A DNA stretch of 41,005 nt from Rhodobacterales bacterium. Lineage in GTDB: Bacteria; Pseudomonadota; Alphaproteobacteria; Rhodobacterales; Rhodobacteraceae. The DNA lies in contig JAPLPF010000117.1 in assembly GCA_026400325.1 (NCBI GenBank), positions 1 to 41,005 on the forward strand, read 5' to 3'. The translations under genes were made by a program, and so were the position numbers. Positions 28,215 through 38,347 of this stretch are shown piece after piece (position 1 is the first letter of the stretch; every line of letters begins with the position of its first letter). The notes beneath the pieces were generated by a model. The model was given only the letters and a program-made list of their open reading frames with translations. It did no database searches and was not told the origin of the DNA.

Positions 28215-28604
28215 TCAGACGCCCACATCCGGGCCCGGGCAGGCAAGGGGCTGGTCGCCAGGGAAGACATCGCTGGAGAAACCATCTTCGCCAAGGCTTT
28301 CTGCCACCACGTTTTCGCCATCGCGCCAGAAGTGCCAGCAGTGTTCGCCGGTGTCGCCTTCGTAGACAAAGCAGATCGCGTCGTCCTTGGGGAACCATTC
28401 GCCCCGGCGGCAGGGACCTTCGGCGTCGGCATCGAGGGTCTTGCGGTCGGGGAGGTGCTGTTCGCTGCCCCAGAAGGTGCCATTGACCCAGTAGTCGAGG
28501 GTCTGGCCGGTGGAGAAGGCCTCGAATTCCTCTGGCGTCATCAGGGTGCGGGCCTCGGCGGCGCCGGTCATGAGGAGCAGAGCGAGGATGAGGTGCATGG
28601 TCAT
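28215..28604 (-). CDS. Small secreted protein, tandem paralogue 3
   Basis: MTMHLILALLLMTGAAEARTLMTPEEFEAFSTGQTLDY...GSEQHLPDRKTLD...CRRGEWFPKDDAICFVYEGDTGEHCWHFW...CPGPDVGV. Confidence 0.75.
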   Translation of the reverse strand: MTMHLILALLLMTGAAEARTLMTPEEFEAFSTGQTLDYWVNGTFWGSEQHLPDRKTLDADAEGPCRRGEWFPKDDAICFVYEGDTGEHCWHFWRDGENVVAESLGEDGFSSDVFPGDQPLACPGPDVGV

Positions 28605-28993
28605 GCGCCCACGTCGGGGCCGGGGCAGGCGAGGGGTTGGTCGCTGCTGTCAGTTCCGTAAAGCTTGAACGCGGGATCGCCTGAGTTGGACTGCGCCAGC
28701 AAGGTGTCGCCGTCCTTCCAGAAGGTCCAGCAATGCGGGTCGGGATCGTATTCGTAGACAAAGCAGATGGAGCTGTCTTCCGGATACCAGCTGCCATACT
28801 GGCATTCGCCGGGGGCCACGCTCCAGCGGACCTTGCGGCCCGGCAGGTATTCCTCGATCCCGAAGAGGCTGCCGGACTGCCGGTAGGTTACGGTCTTGCC
28901 GGTGAAATGGGCATCGAACTCCTCGGCGGTCAACGGGGTCACGGCCGAGGCGGGGGTCGCGAGAAGCGCGAGGGCAAGGGCGAGGGGGCGCAT
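28601..28993 (-). CDS. Small secreted protein, tandem paralogue 4
   Basis: MRPLALALALLATPASAVTPLTAEEFDAHFTGKTVTYRQSGSLFGIEEYLPGRKVRWSVAPGECQYGSWYPEDSSICFVYEYDPDPHCWTFWKDG...CPGPDVGA. Confidence 0.75.
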   Translation of the reverse strand: MRPLALALALLATPASAVTPLTAEEFDAHFTGKTVTYRQSGSLFGIEEYLPGRKVRWSVAPGECQYGSWYPEDSSICFVYEYDPDPHCWTFWKDGDTLLAQSNSGDPAFKLYGTDSSDQPLACPGPDVGA

Positions 28994-28997
28994 CCGG

Positions 28998-29408
28998 TCA
29001 GACCCCCACATCGGGCCCGGCGCAAGGCAGAGGTCCGCCGTCGCGCGAGCTTTCCAGGATCTCCCAGCCGCCGCCTTCGCCCATATAGCGGCCACGGACC
29101 TTGCCATTTTCAAGAAAGTACAGCCAACAGGCAGGGGTGGGGTCGTTTTCATAGACGAAGCAGATCTCGTCACCCTCCTGATACCAGTCGCCATAGATGC
29201 AGAGGTCTCCCTCAAAGGCCCAGCGGACCCGGCGGTCCTGCAGATACTCCTCGGTCCCGAAAAGCCCGCCACCGTAGTCGTAGGTCAGCGTCTGGCCAAC
29301 GGTCGCCGCGTCGAACTCGTTGGCTGTCAGGGGTGTCTCGGCCCGGGCGGGCAGGCCAGCGACGGCGCCCGCGATGGCAAGGGCAAGCCCGGCAAGAAGA
29401 GGATGCAT
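28998..29408 (-). CDS. Small secreted protein, tandem paralogue 5
   Basis: MHPLLAGLALAIAGAVAGLPARAETPLTANEFDAATVGQTLTYDYGGGLFGTEEYLQDRRVRWAFEGDLCIYGDWYQEGDEICFVYENDPTPACWLYFLENG...CAGPDVGV. Confidence 0.75.
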   Translation of the reverse strand: MHPLLAGLALAIAGAVAGLPARAETPLTANEFDAATVGQTLTYDYGGGLFGTEEYLQDRRVRWAFEGDLCIYGDWYQEGDEICFVYENDPTPACWLYFLENGKVRGRYMGEGGGWEILESSRDGGPLPCAGPDVGV

Positions 29409-29464
29409 CAGGTACTCCACGGATGTCACGAAGCAGGGTGCCAGAGACTGCGGGGCTTTTCCAG

Positions 29465-30505
29465 TCAAGGCCGCGTGTTGGTCCGTGTGTCTGGCCCAGT
29501 GTCGGGCCCAGTGTCGGGCCGAGGAGCGTTCGCAGGCAGCCAATGCGCCAGATGCGGGCGGATCTCCCGCTTCCAGACCCGGGGCATCAGGGCAAGCGCG
29601 CAGGCCACGGGCATGGGCCAGGGCAGGCGCGGTGCCTCGTCCTCGGGCGGCAGGCGCAGGGCCGGGAAGGGGCGCGAAGGGTTGGCATGGTGGTCGGAAT
29701 GGCGCGGCGCGTTCAGCATCATCGCCGAGGTGAACCACTGCGACGCGTTCCAGCTGTGACGGGGTCCGACAGGTTCCAGCCGCCCATCGACGCGCAAGTT
29801 GCGCTGCAGACCATAGTGCTGGACATAGTCCGACAACAGGATCTGGGACTGCGCGTGCAAGGCGATGCCAACCCAGACCAGCAGCCCGGGAAGCCCTGAA
29901 ATGATGCAGGCAAGGGCAAGCGCAGACGCGCCGCCTGCGATATAGCCAACATAGGGATGCGGGCCGATCCAGTGGCCGCGCGCGCGCAGGTCGGTTTCCG
30001 CCCGCATGCCCTGAAGGAAACTGCCACGCCAGGCACGGACCGCAAAACGGTAGAACCCTTCGCCGGGGCGGGCAGTGTTCGGATCCTCGGCGCTGGCGAC
30101 ATGGCGGTGATGCACAAGGCGGTGCGCGCTTGCGTGCTGGCCAAAAAGCAGCGCCACATAGACCGCAGCCCCCATGCGGAACAACTCGCGCCGGGGGCGG
30201 TGGATCAGCTCATGCGCAGCGGGATGGGCGACCTGTCCCAGCCAGAAACCGGTGGCAAGGAACATCAGCAGGCGCTCGCCCGTGGAAAGACCACTCTCGC
30301 CGGCGATCGACCAGACCGCGACCGGCAGCACGACCAGCGCCCCGATTGCCACGCTGACCAGAAGGACATCGGCGACCGGAAACTCGGACCCTTCCAACGC
30401 TCCGGCGGTCAACGGCACAAGCTGGTCAAGCAGGACGGTCAGAACCGCCATGTAAAGGAATGCCAGCCAAAGCCAGGCCCCGCCCTGCACCGCGCCCACC
30501 AGCAC
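29465..30505 (-). CDS. alkB: Alkane 1-monooxygenase-like fatty acid hydroxylase, N-terminus lost at the junction
   Basis: AHPAAHELIHRPRRELF, GQHASAHRLVHHRHVASAEDPNTARPGEGFYRF, LNAPRHSDHHANPSRPFPAL (AlkB His boxes). Confidence 0.85.
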   Translation of the reverse strand: MLVGAVQGGAWLWLAFLYMAVLTVLLDQLVPLTAGALEGSEFPVADVLLVSVAIGALVVLPVAVWSIAGESGLSTGERLLMFLATGFWLGQVAHPAAHELIHRPRRELFRMGAAVYVALLFGQHASAHRLVHHRHVASAEDPNTARPGEGFYRFAVRAWRGSFLQGMRAETDLRARGHWIGPHPYVGYIAGGASALALACIISGLPGLLVWVGIALHAQSQILLSDYVQHYGLQRNLRVDGRLEPVGPRHSWNASQWFTSAMMLNAPRHSDHHANPSRPFPALRLPPEDEAPRLPWPMPVACALALMPRVWKREIRPHLAHWLPANAPRPDTGPDTGPDTRTNTRP

Positions 30506-30512
30506 AAGGGCA

Positions 30513-32610
30513 GGCGGGCATAGAAATCGCCGCAGAGTTGGTCCGCCATCACCACCGGCGTGCCGCTGTCGGCATCGATGTTGTAGTACTCGCCGTTCCA
30601 GAGCAGACGATCGAAGTTGGCGCGGCTCTGCTCCAGCCAGCCGCCAAACTCGCGCTGTTCGGCGCTGGTGTCGAGCCCGAGCTCCAGTTGCAGCTGCTGG
30701 CCCATGGCCAGGGCCGCCTCCAATGCCGCGATCCAGAGGGCGCCGCAGTAGGCGCTCACCCCCTGCAGGGGCCAGTCGTCGAAGGTCTGGTCCGGGGCGC
30801 CGCCGTTGTCGGGCAGGCCGTCGTCGTTGGCATCGAACTGCTTGAGATAGCGCAGGGCGGTCACGGCGGCCGGCCAGCAGTCAGCGAGGAAGCGCAGGTC
30901 GGCGCCGCTGGGGGACAGGCGGAAGCTGCGCCAGACCTGCAGCACAAAATCGCTGGCCAGGTCCTTCCAGAGGTTGCAGTCCTGGTAGGCGGTGTAGTTG
31001 GTGGCGTCAAACGGGCGCTCGTTCGGCGCGCCGAGATCGTGGGGGGTGGCGCCGGCCACCTTGCGGGGGGCCTCCACCCGGCCGCGGCCCTGGGTGAAAT
31101 ACCAGCCGATCGGGCGTGGCGTGGGGTCGGCGGCGGGGATCGCCCGGGCGAAGTCGCGCAGCACGGCCTTGTCGAGCTCGGGCCAGAGCTGCAGCAGGGC
31201 AAACGAGCCGTAGAGCCGCACATCGAGGCTCTCGTACCAGGCGTAATCGAGGCACTCCAGCACCCCGAAACGGCCGACTGGATCCTGCGGGGAGCCCGCG
31301 GTCCAGAGGCTGCCGCCACTGGCCAGGTCATAGAGCTCGTTGAGCAGGGCCATGCGCAGCGCTTCCGGCAGGTCGCTGCGCTCCAGCACCGGCGCCTGCC
31401 AGGCCTCGATCGCCGATCGCCAGGAGCGCCAGTCCCGCAGGGCCTCGGCGGCGATGGCGACGGCGTTATCGCCGCTGCTGCCATGGAAATCGGTGTAGCG
31501 CCGCAGGCTGCGGGTGCCGGTGGCGAAGCTGGTGACCGGCAGATCCCAGGCGATCACCACCGGAATCTCCAGGCTCTGGCCTGGCGCCAGGGTGAGGCGC
31601 ACCGCCAGGGCGGCACTGGCGCTCTCGTGGTCGCTGCTGCGCCGGTCGTTGTCGCTCTCGGGGATCGAGCCATCGGCGGCGAACGGGGTCCAGATCTCGG
31701 CGCCATCGCCGGATCCATCCCAGCGGCTACAGCGGAAGATCTCGACGCCCGCATGGGCCAGGGCGGCCTCATCGGGCAAGGCCAGGCACCACTGACCCTG
31801 ACCTTCGGCCAAGGGCTCGCTGCGCCCGCCCTCCAGCACGATGCCCTTCAGGCCGGGGGCCTGCACCTGGCGGTTGCGCTGGCCCTGGCCGCGGCCGATC
31901 GCCGGCACATAGTTGTGCTCCGGGCTGCCGTCGTCGCGGAACTTGACTGCTGCTGTGGGGTCGGTGTTGGTGAACCAGCCGACCGTGTTGCGCCAGCTCA
32001 GCAGTAGCGAGACCGTGAGCGGCTGCTCAGTGGGGTTGTGCAGGGTCCAGACGAACAACGCCAGCGGATAGCTGGTGCGCTGGTAGTCGCCGGGAAGAAT
32101 CGGACTGAAGGCCTCGCAGCGCACCGCCGCCTGGAAGACCCCCGTGTACTCGGTGCTGCTGAGCGGGTACCGGGCCGCGTAGGTGCCGGTGCTCTGCTGG
32201 GCGTCACTGGCGGGATACCAGCTCCAGGCCGTCAGCGGCTCGCCAACCTCGGGCCGGGAGGCGTCAGCCGTGGGCTTCACCGCCAGGGCGTGGGCCCGGC
32301 TGCTGGTGCCATCGCTCTCGTAGAGGCCGAACTGGCAGTCGGGGATGTCGCCGAACCAGTGCTCGCCGCCATCGAGATGCCAGAGGTTGAAGCGGCCATC
32401 GGGGCCGCGGCCGATGCAGCCGGCACCGAAGCCGCCGAGCGGTGCGCCGTGGTTGGGACCGTCATCGAGGTTGCTGGCGTAGCGCACGGTGTAGGGCTTC
32501 TCCCAGCCCAGGCCGAAGGGGCGCTGCCAGCTGCAGGGGAGCCGGGAGCCCTGGGGCTGATCGCCGCCCCTCAGGCGGGAGGCAAGGGCGGAGAAGCCGA
32601 ACGGGGGCAT
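30513..32610 (-). CDS. GH116 non-lysosomal glucosylceramidase-like protein, C-terminus truncated at the junction
   Basis: GAPLGGFGAGCIGRGPDGRFNLWHLDGGEHWFGDIPDCQFGLYE, TNTDPTAAVKF, DYAWYESLDVRLYGSFALLQLWPELDKAVLRDFA, TYQDCNLWKDLASDFVLQVWR, GTPVVMADQLCGDFYARL then out of homology. Confidence 0.85.
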
Positions 32611-32664
32611 CGTTGCCGAACAGGGTGGAGGCCAGCTTGTCAGAGTCGGCGCAAGGGATTCGGC

Positions 32665-32901
32665 TCAATCGGGACCAACTTCCTGATCGACCAGGGCATC
32701 GAGGGTGAGGGCCGAGCGCACCAGGGCCTGATAGCGCTGCACCACCCGGCGGTTGCGCTCCAGCCAGCCGGCCGGATCCCGGGCTGCAAGACCGGAGAGC
32801 GAACCCGGCCCGGTGGCATCGCCATCGAGCAGCTCCAGATCGCTCTGTTGGGCCAGCAGGGCCAGCACCAGCTCATGGATGCGCTGACGGCGGTCGGACA
32901 T
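32665..32901 (-). CDS. Small hypothetical protein
   Basis: 78 aa MSDRRQRIHELVLALLAQQSDLELLDGDATGPGSLSGLAARDPAGWLERNRRVVQRYQALVRSALTLDALVDQEVGPD, plausible codon usage upstream of the GH116 gene. Confidence 0.5.
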   Translation of the reverse strand: MSDRRQRIHELVLALLAQQSDLELLDGDATGPGSLSGLAARDPAGWLERNRRVVQRYQALVRSALTLDALVDQEVGPD

Positions 32902-33211
32902 GGGATAGGGCCGGAACCGGGCTGGAAGGCTGGAGATTTCAAATCATGGCTCCAGGAGTGGCCTGAGGGCTCGGGGGCGGATTGCCAGAGCGGGGCTGAA
33001 CAACTGGCCCGGCAGAAAGGATTGTCATGTCAGCGACATTTCACTCCAATCGTCGCTTCTCGGCAATCAGCGCTGAGCTAAAAGCCCACGGGAAGTCGAG
33101 GAACTATGGGTCTGCATCCTGTGAGAAGCGCGGGTCTGGAGATGGATTCTGCGAGCAGAACTTCGGGGCTGTCAGTTGGAATCTGCGGCGATTAAAGCAT
33201 CAGATTCAGCC

Positions 33212-34627
33212 TCAGAAACCGTTGGCTTTCTGTGGCTGGTAGAAATACCCTCCGCCGGCAGCGTGTTGGCGCACGACCGCACAGCGGGTGGCCACCCGCC
33301 ATAGGGCGCGGTGAATCGGCGTGGGGTCGTAGCGCACCAGCTCGGGGAAGCGCAGCTTCAGCAGCCTGGAGGCGTGCCAGGCGTTGTAGTGGGGAATGCG
33401 TGGGTTGATGTGATGGCAGACATGGGTGGAGCCGATGCCGTGGTGCAGCAGGTTCAGCAGCGGCCCGTAGGGACGATCCACCGTTTGCAGGGCTCCCTTG
33501 GCCCAGGTCCAGTCTCCGGAGGAGAAATGGGGAATGTTGGTGTCCGTGTGCTGCATCCAGGTGTAGGCGACCAGCCAGGCGTTGATCACCAGAAGGGGCA
33601 GGCCATAGACGAGCAGAACCCGCAGCAGGGAGAACTGAAATGAGGCCAGCGCCAGGGCGAGCAGCGTCGCTAGCACTCCGAGATTGGAGAGCAGCATCGG
33701 GCGACGGAAGGAGTCCGGGAACAGCGCCCGGCTGCCATTGCGAAAGGGCGTACCGCTCCAGAAGTGGGAGGTGGGAGATCCGTAGTCCTCACCGCCTGCC
33801 ACACCGATCAGCAGATACAGCGGCCAACCCAGCACCAGATGGGTGAACAGGGACTGGATTCCATAGAGCCTGGGCCCCAACCAGCCGCTCAGGGCCATCA
33901 CCGACTGGCCGGAAGGGGAATCGGAGCGCGGAGGCACATGGGTTTCACCAGCTTCGAGGTGGTTGCAGTTGGCATGGTGCACCGCGTGGCTGCGCTGCCA
34001 GGCGAAATAGGGCACCAGCAGCAGGCTGTGTAAGAGGAATCCAACCGTGGCTTCCACCCGGCGGTTGGGATGGAAGGCACCATGGCCGCACTCATGGGCT
34101 AAGACCCAGCAACCCGTGGACACCGTGCCGGTGCCCAGGGCGTAAAGCAGCCAGAGCGGCGCGGCGAGGGGGGTCAGGGGGATCTGGGTGCCCAAGCCGT
34201 AGGCCACCAGGGACAGGCCGAGCGACAGGGCCAAACTTCCCCAGGCTTTGGCTGGATCGATCCGGAGTAACGCTGAAGGCAGGCAGGCCAGCAGCTCGGC
34301 CTTGCTGGGGAAGCTGGCGGGGGAAGCAGCGGAGCGCGCCTTGGCGCTGGCGGGAAGGGAGGCGGTGGAGATCAAAGAAGCTGCCGCATGACTGAATGAG
34401 CGGGTCGTTGCCAAAAATGACTTAAGCAAAGTAGATGCTTTGGCGCGGCATCGGTGCGGCGGGCGGGGCACTGGGCCGGCCGGGCTGTCGCCGCGGGCGG
34501 CATTGCAGTAGTGGAACGGTTCGATGGGGGGAGCCGGCCTGGGCTGTTCCCGCCAGCAGCGTTGGCCGCGTTCAAGCTCGAACGAAGCCGGCCCCTTCGC
34601 GGCGAGCATCCGGTCAGCGGCGAGCAT
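33212..34627 (-). CDS. Membrane fatty acid desaturase (Delta12/omega-6 type); start codon uncertain
   Basis: HECGHGAFHPNRRVEA, RSHAVHHANCNHLEAGETHVPP, STHVCHHINPRIPHYNAWHASRLLK His boxes. The N-terminal ~80 aa of the ORF look non-coding. Confidence 0.85.
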   Translation of the reverse strand: MLAADRMLAAKGPASFELERGQRCWREQPRPAPPIEPFHYCNAARGDSPAGPVPRPPHRCRAKASTLLKSFLATTRSFSHAAASLISTASLPASAKARSAASPASFPSKAELLACLPSALLRIDPAKAWGSLALSLGLSLVAYGLGTQIPLTPLAAPLWLLYALGTGTVSTGCWVLAHECGHGAFHPNRRVEATVGFLLHSLLLVPYFAWQRSHAVHHANCNHLEAGETHVPPRSDSPSGQSVMALSGWLGPRLYGIQSLFTHLVLGWPLYLLIGVAGGEDYGSPTSHFWSGTPFRNGSRALFPDSFRRPMLLSNLGVLATLLALALASFQFSLLRVLLVYGLPLLVINAWLVAYTWMQHTDTNIPHFSSGDWTWAKGALQTVDRPYGPLLNLLHHGIGSTHVCHHINPRIPHYNAWHASRLLKLRFPELVRYDPTPIHRALWRVATRCAVVRQHAAGGGYFYQPQKANGF

Positions 34628-34691
34628 TCAGATTGCGTCGAGCATCCGTGATCCGCGCTCTGTTCGCCTGGATGGCGGCAGGCTCGCCAAG

Positions 34692-36476
34692 ATGATGACC
34701 TCAGCGTCAGGGCCATGCCCAGGCAGCTCAAAACCCGAGAGACCAGTGCCGACAGGAGTGCCGACTGAAGTGACAACAAAAACGTTCGCGGAGTTTGCAC
34801 AACGGGCTGACTATTCGCTGCTGGATGCACTGCGTGCGGATCCTCAGGCCAGCGCCGATGGCCACGATCACCAGCCCCGCCAGGTGTTCTCAGGTCATTA
34901 CGTGCCGGTGACCCCCACGGCGATTCCTGCGCCGGAGTACCTCGCGCACAGCAGAACCCTCTTCCACGACCTGGGCCTGAGCGATGAGCTGGCCCAGGAC
35001 GACCACTTTCTGCGTCTGTTCTCCGGCGACATCAGCGTGGCGCGGGAGCCGATGCGACCGTTTGGCTGGGCAACCGGATATGCCCTCTCGATCTACGGCA
35101 CCGAATACATCCAGCAGTGCCCGTTCAGAACCGGCAACGGCTACGGCGATGGCCGGGCCATTTCCGTGTTTGAAGGCGTGTTCAACGGCCGGCGTTGGGA
35201 GATGCAGCTCAAAGGCGGCGGCCCGACCCCCTATTGCCGCGGCGCCGATGGTCGCGCCGTGCTCCGCTCCAGCGTGCGCGAGTTTCTGGCGCAGGAGCTG
35301 ATGCACGCCCTGGGGGTTCCCACCTCACGTTCGCTGACGCTGGTGATGTCCAGGTCCGAAACCGTGCGCCGGCCTTGGTACGCGCCGAACTCCAAATCGT
35401 TCGATCCCGACATTCTGGTCGACAACCCGGCGGCGATCACCACGCGAGTGGCGCCATCGTTTCTGCGGGTCGGCCAGCTGGAGCTGTTCGCCCGTCGCGC
35501 CCGCAGCCAGGCCCATCCGGAGGCGTCGAACGAACTTCGGCTGATCGTGGCGCACCTGATCGAGCGCAACTACAGGCAAGAGATTGATCCGAGCCTGGAG
35601 TTCAGTGATCAGGTGGTGGAGCTGGCGGGGTTGTTTCGCGGACGGCTCACTGCACTGGTGGCCAACTGGATGCGCGTTGGCTACTGCCAGGGCAATTTCA
35701 ACAGCGACAACTGCGCCGCTGGTGGCTACACGCTCGATTACGGCCCCTTCGGCTTCTGCGAACTGTTCGATCCCCGCTTTCAGCCCTGGACCGGAGGCGG
35801 CGAGCACTTCAGCTTCTTTAATCAACCGCTGGCTGCCGAAGCCAACTATCAGATGTTCTGGGCTGCCATCCGGCCACTGCTTGAGGGCAACACGGACGCA
35901 CTGGCCAGGCTCGATCAGATCCGCGAGGGGTTCTCCGAGGTGATGCGGCAGCAGCTCGAGGAGATGTGGGCCAGCAAGCTCGGCCTGCTCCGCTACGACG
36001 CCGTACTGGTGAGCAAGCTGCTGCAGCTGATGGAGCTCTCCAAGGCTGACTACACGATTTTGTTCCGCAAGCTGTCGGCCATTCCAGCGGGAATCCCCGA
36101 GCACCACCTCTCAAGCCTGAACGAACTCGCAACCCTGAAAGAGAGCTTCTACCAACCCAGCTCCGACGAGCTCGATCGGCAATGGACCCAGTGGCTGGGG
36201 CGCTGGCGCGATCAGATCACGGCCAACGGCCACCTCAGCGCCACATCCGCCGCCATGCAACGGGTGAACCCGGCGATCACCTGGCGTGAATGGTTGATCG
36301 CTCCGGCCTATCAACAGGCGGCTCACGACGACACCAGCTTGATCAAGGAGCTGCAGGCCGTGTTCCGCCATCCCTACGACGCGCCATCGGCGGAGCTGGC
36401 GGCGATCTATGACCGTCTGAAGCCCCGGGAGTTCTTTAATGCCGGTGGCGTGTCCCACTACAGCTGTTCATCCTGA
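34692..36476 (+). CDS. selO: SelO/UPF0061 (YdiU) family pseudokinase AMPylase
   Basis: RPFGWATGYALSIYGTEYIQQCPFRTGNGYGDGRAISVFEGVFNGRRWEMQLKGGGPTPYCRGADGRAVLRSSVREFLAQELMHALGVPTSRSL; start inferred. Confidence 0.88.
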   Translation: MMTSASGPCPGSSKPERPVPTGVPTEVTTKTFAEFAQRADYSLLDALRADPQASADGHDHQPRQVFSGHYVPVTPTAIPAPEYLAHSRTLFHDLGLSDELAQDDHFLRLFSGDISVAREPMRPFGWATGYALSIYGTEYIQQCPFRTGNGYGDGRAISVFEGVFNGRRWEMQLKGGGPTPYCRGADGRAVLRSSVREFLAQELMHALGVPTSRSLTLVMSRSETVRRPWYAPNSKSFDPDILVDNPAAITTRVAPSFLRVGQLELFARRARSQAHPEASNELRLIVAHLIERNYRQEIDPSLEFSDQVVELAGLFRGRLTALVANWMRVGYCQGNFNSDNCAAGGYTLDYGPFGFCELFDPRFQPWTGGGEHFSFFNQPLAAEANYQMFWAAIRPLLEGNTDALARLDQIREGFSEVMRQQLEEMWASKLGLLRYDAVLVSKLLQLMELSKADYTILFRKLSAIPAGIPEHHLSSLNELATLKESFYQPSSDELDRQWTQWLGRWRDQITANGHLSATSAAMQRVNPAITWREWLIAPAYQQAAHDDTSLIKELQAVFRHPYDAPSAELAAIYDRLKPREFFNAGGVSHYSCSS

Positions 36477-36681
36477 GCCGCGGCTGGCGCTCTCACTCGC
36501 CGAGCAGAGGCTCTGGCGCAACGCCGCCGCATCGGCGGGGAAGTTTTCCGTAGCATCACCCCATGGCGAACCAATCGGCGACAGGCGGGGCGCCAGCCCT
36601 CACGATGCTCGTGATGGACCGCATTCACGCCATCGAAGGCGACGGAACCGTGCGCCTGCCCGTCACCGCCGCAGAGCGTCG

Positions 36682-38253
36682 ATGCCGGATCTGAACGGCA
36701 TCCCGCCGTCCTCCGGGCCGGATCTGGTGGTGGTGGGCAGCGGGCTGGGTGGGCTCTGCGCCGCCGCCATGGCCGCCCGCCATGGCCTTGAGGTGCTGGT
36801 GCTCGAAGCCCACGACCAGCCCGGCGGTGCGGCCCATGGCTTCCAGCGCCAGGGCTTTGCCTTCGAATCTGGGCCCTCCCTTTGGAGTGGGCTGGGGAGC
36901 TGGCCGAGCAGCAATCCGCTGGCCCAGGTGCTGCAGGCGATCGGGGAGGAGGTGCCGGTGCACCGCTACCACGAGTGGGGGCTGCTGCTGCCCGAGGGCC
37001 AGCTGCGGGTGGGTGTGGGCCTGGAGCCCTTTCTGGCCGTGGTGCGCGACCTGCGCGGAGCTGCCGTCGCCGACGAATGGGCCCGCTTCATGGCCATCCT
37101 GCAGCCCACCTGCGCCGCCGCCCGCTCCCTGCCGCTGCTGGCCCTGCGGCCTGGCCTGGGCACGGCGGCCGTCCTCGGCGCCCAGGGCCTGGGGCTGCTC
37201 GCCCAGGTGGGCAGGCTGGGCCAGCTGGGGGGTGCCTTCGGACCGCTCGCCCGCCGCCACCTGCATGATCCCTTCCTGCTCCACTGGGTGGAGCTGCTCT
37301 GCTTTCTGATCTCCGGGCTGGGGATGGAGCAGACCAGCGCCGCGGCGATGGCCACCCTGTTTGGCGAGTGGTTCGAGCCCGACGCCGCCCTGGACTACCC
37401 GATCGGTGGCAGCCCTGCTGTGGTGGCGGCCCTGGTGCGCGGCCTGGAGCGCCACGGCGGCCGGCTCCAATGCCGCGCCCCGGTGGCGGAGATCCTGGTG
37501 GAAGGCGGCAGGGCCTGCGGGGTAAGGCTCAGCGGTGGCGAGCGCATTGATGCCCGGTTGGGCGTGATCGCCAATCTCAGCCCCTGGGATCTGCCGGCCC
37601 TGCTCAGCGAGGCCTCCATGCCGGCCCGCTGGCGCTCTCGCCTGCAGGCCACCCCGGCCTGCGCCAGCTTCCTGCACTGGCACCTGGGCCTGCGCGGCGA
37701 CGATCTGGCTGAGCTGCCGATCCATCACGTCTGGGTGGGCGACTGGCAGCGGGGCATCGGCGCCGAACGCAACATGGTGGTGCTGTCGATGCCGTCATTG
37801 CTGGATCCCTCCCTGGCGCCCCCGGGGCATCAGGTGCTGCATGGCTACACCCCCGCCAACGAACCCTGGCAGCTTTGGAGTGGGCTGGAACGGGGCAGTG
37901 CCGATTACAAACGCCTCAAGCAGGAGCGCTGCGGGGTGTTTCACCAGGTGTTCGATGGCGTGCTGAGCGACTGGCGCGAGCGGGTGGTGATCGAGCTGCA
38001 GGGCACCCCCCTCACCCACCGCCACTATCTGCGGCTGCACCAGGGCAGCTACGGCCCGGCCTGGCCCGCCGATCGGGGGCCGTTTCCCGGCGGCGGTACG
38101 CCGGTGCAGGGGCTGGTGCTCTGCGGCGCCGGAGTGTTCCCCGGCATCGGCGTGCCGCCGGCGGCCGTGAGCGGCGCCATGGCGGCCCATCACTTCGTGG
38201 ATGCCCGTCGCCAGCGTCGGCTGCTGCAGGAGACGGGCATCCTGGCGGCCTGA
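36682..38253 (+). CDS. FAD-dependent oxidoreductase, carotenoid isomerase (CRTISO)/phytoene desaturase-like
   Basis: DLVVVGSGLGGLCAAAMAARHGLEVLVLEAHDQPGGAAHGFQRQGFAFESGPSLW; C-terminal GLVLCGAGVFPGIGVPPAAVSGAMAAHHFV. Confidence 0.85.
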   Translation: MPDLNGIPPSSGPDLVVVGSGLGGLCAAAMAARHGLEVLVLEAHDQPGGAAHGFQRQGFAFESGPSLWSGLGSWPSSNPLAQVLQAIGEEVPVHRYHEWGLLLPEGQLRVGVGLEPFLAVVRDLRGAAVADEWARFMAILQPTCAAARSLPLLALRPGLGTAAVLGAQGLGLLAQVGRLGQLGGAFGPLARRHLHDPFLLHWVELLCFLISGLGMEQTSAAAMATLFGEWFEPDAALDYPIGGSPAVVAALVRGLERHGGRLQCRAPVAEILVEGGRACGVRLSGGERIDARLGVIANLSPWDLPALLSEASMPARWRSRLQATPACASFLHWHLGLRGDDLAELPIHHVWVGDWQRGIGAERNMVVLSMPSLLDPSLAPPGHQVLHGYTPANEPWQLWSGLERGSADYKRLKQERCGVFHQVFDGVLSDWRERVVIELQGTPLTHRHYLRLHQGSYGPAWPADRGPFPGGGTPVQGLVLCGAGVFPGIGVPPAAVSGAMAAHHFVDARRQRRLLQETGILAA

Positions 38254-38347
38254 GCCGGCGCTGGCTGGAGTCATGCCGCCGCTAGGGCCGCCGTGATGGT
38301 GGCGGGTTTGGTCTAGTCTCGGTATCGACCGCCGCCGGAAGGAAGCG

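Noticed and set aside
30460-32007. 515-aa plus-strand ORF
   Set aside because: Antisense of the GH116 gene and crosses junction 1.
36625-37728. 367-aa minus-strand ORF
   Set aside because: Antisense of the CRTISO-like gene; Gln/His/Gly-rich shadow.
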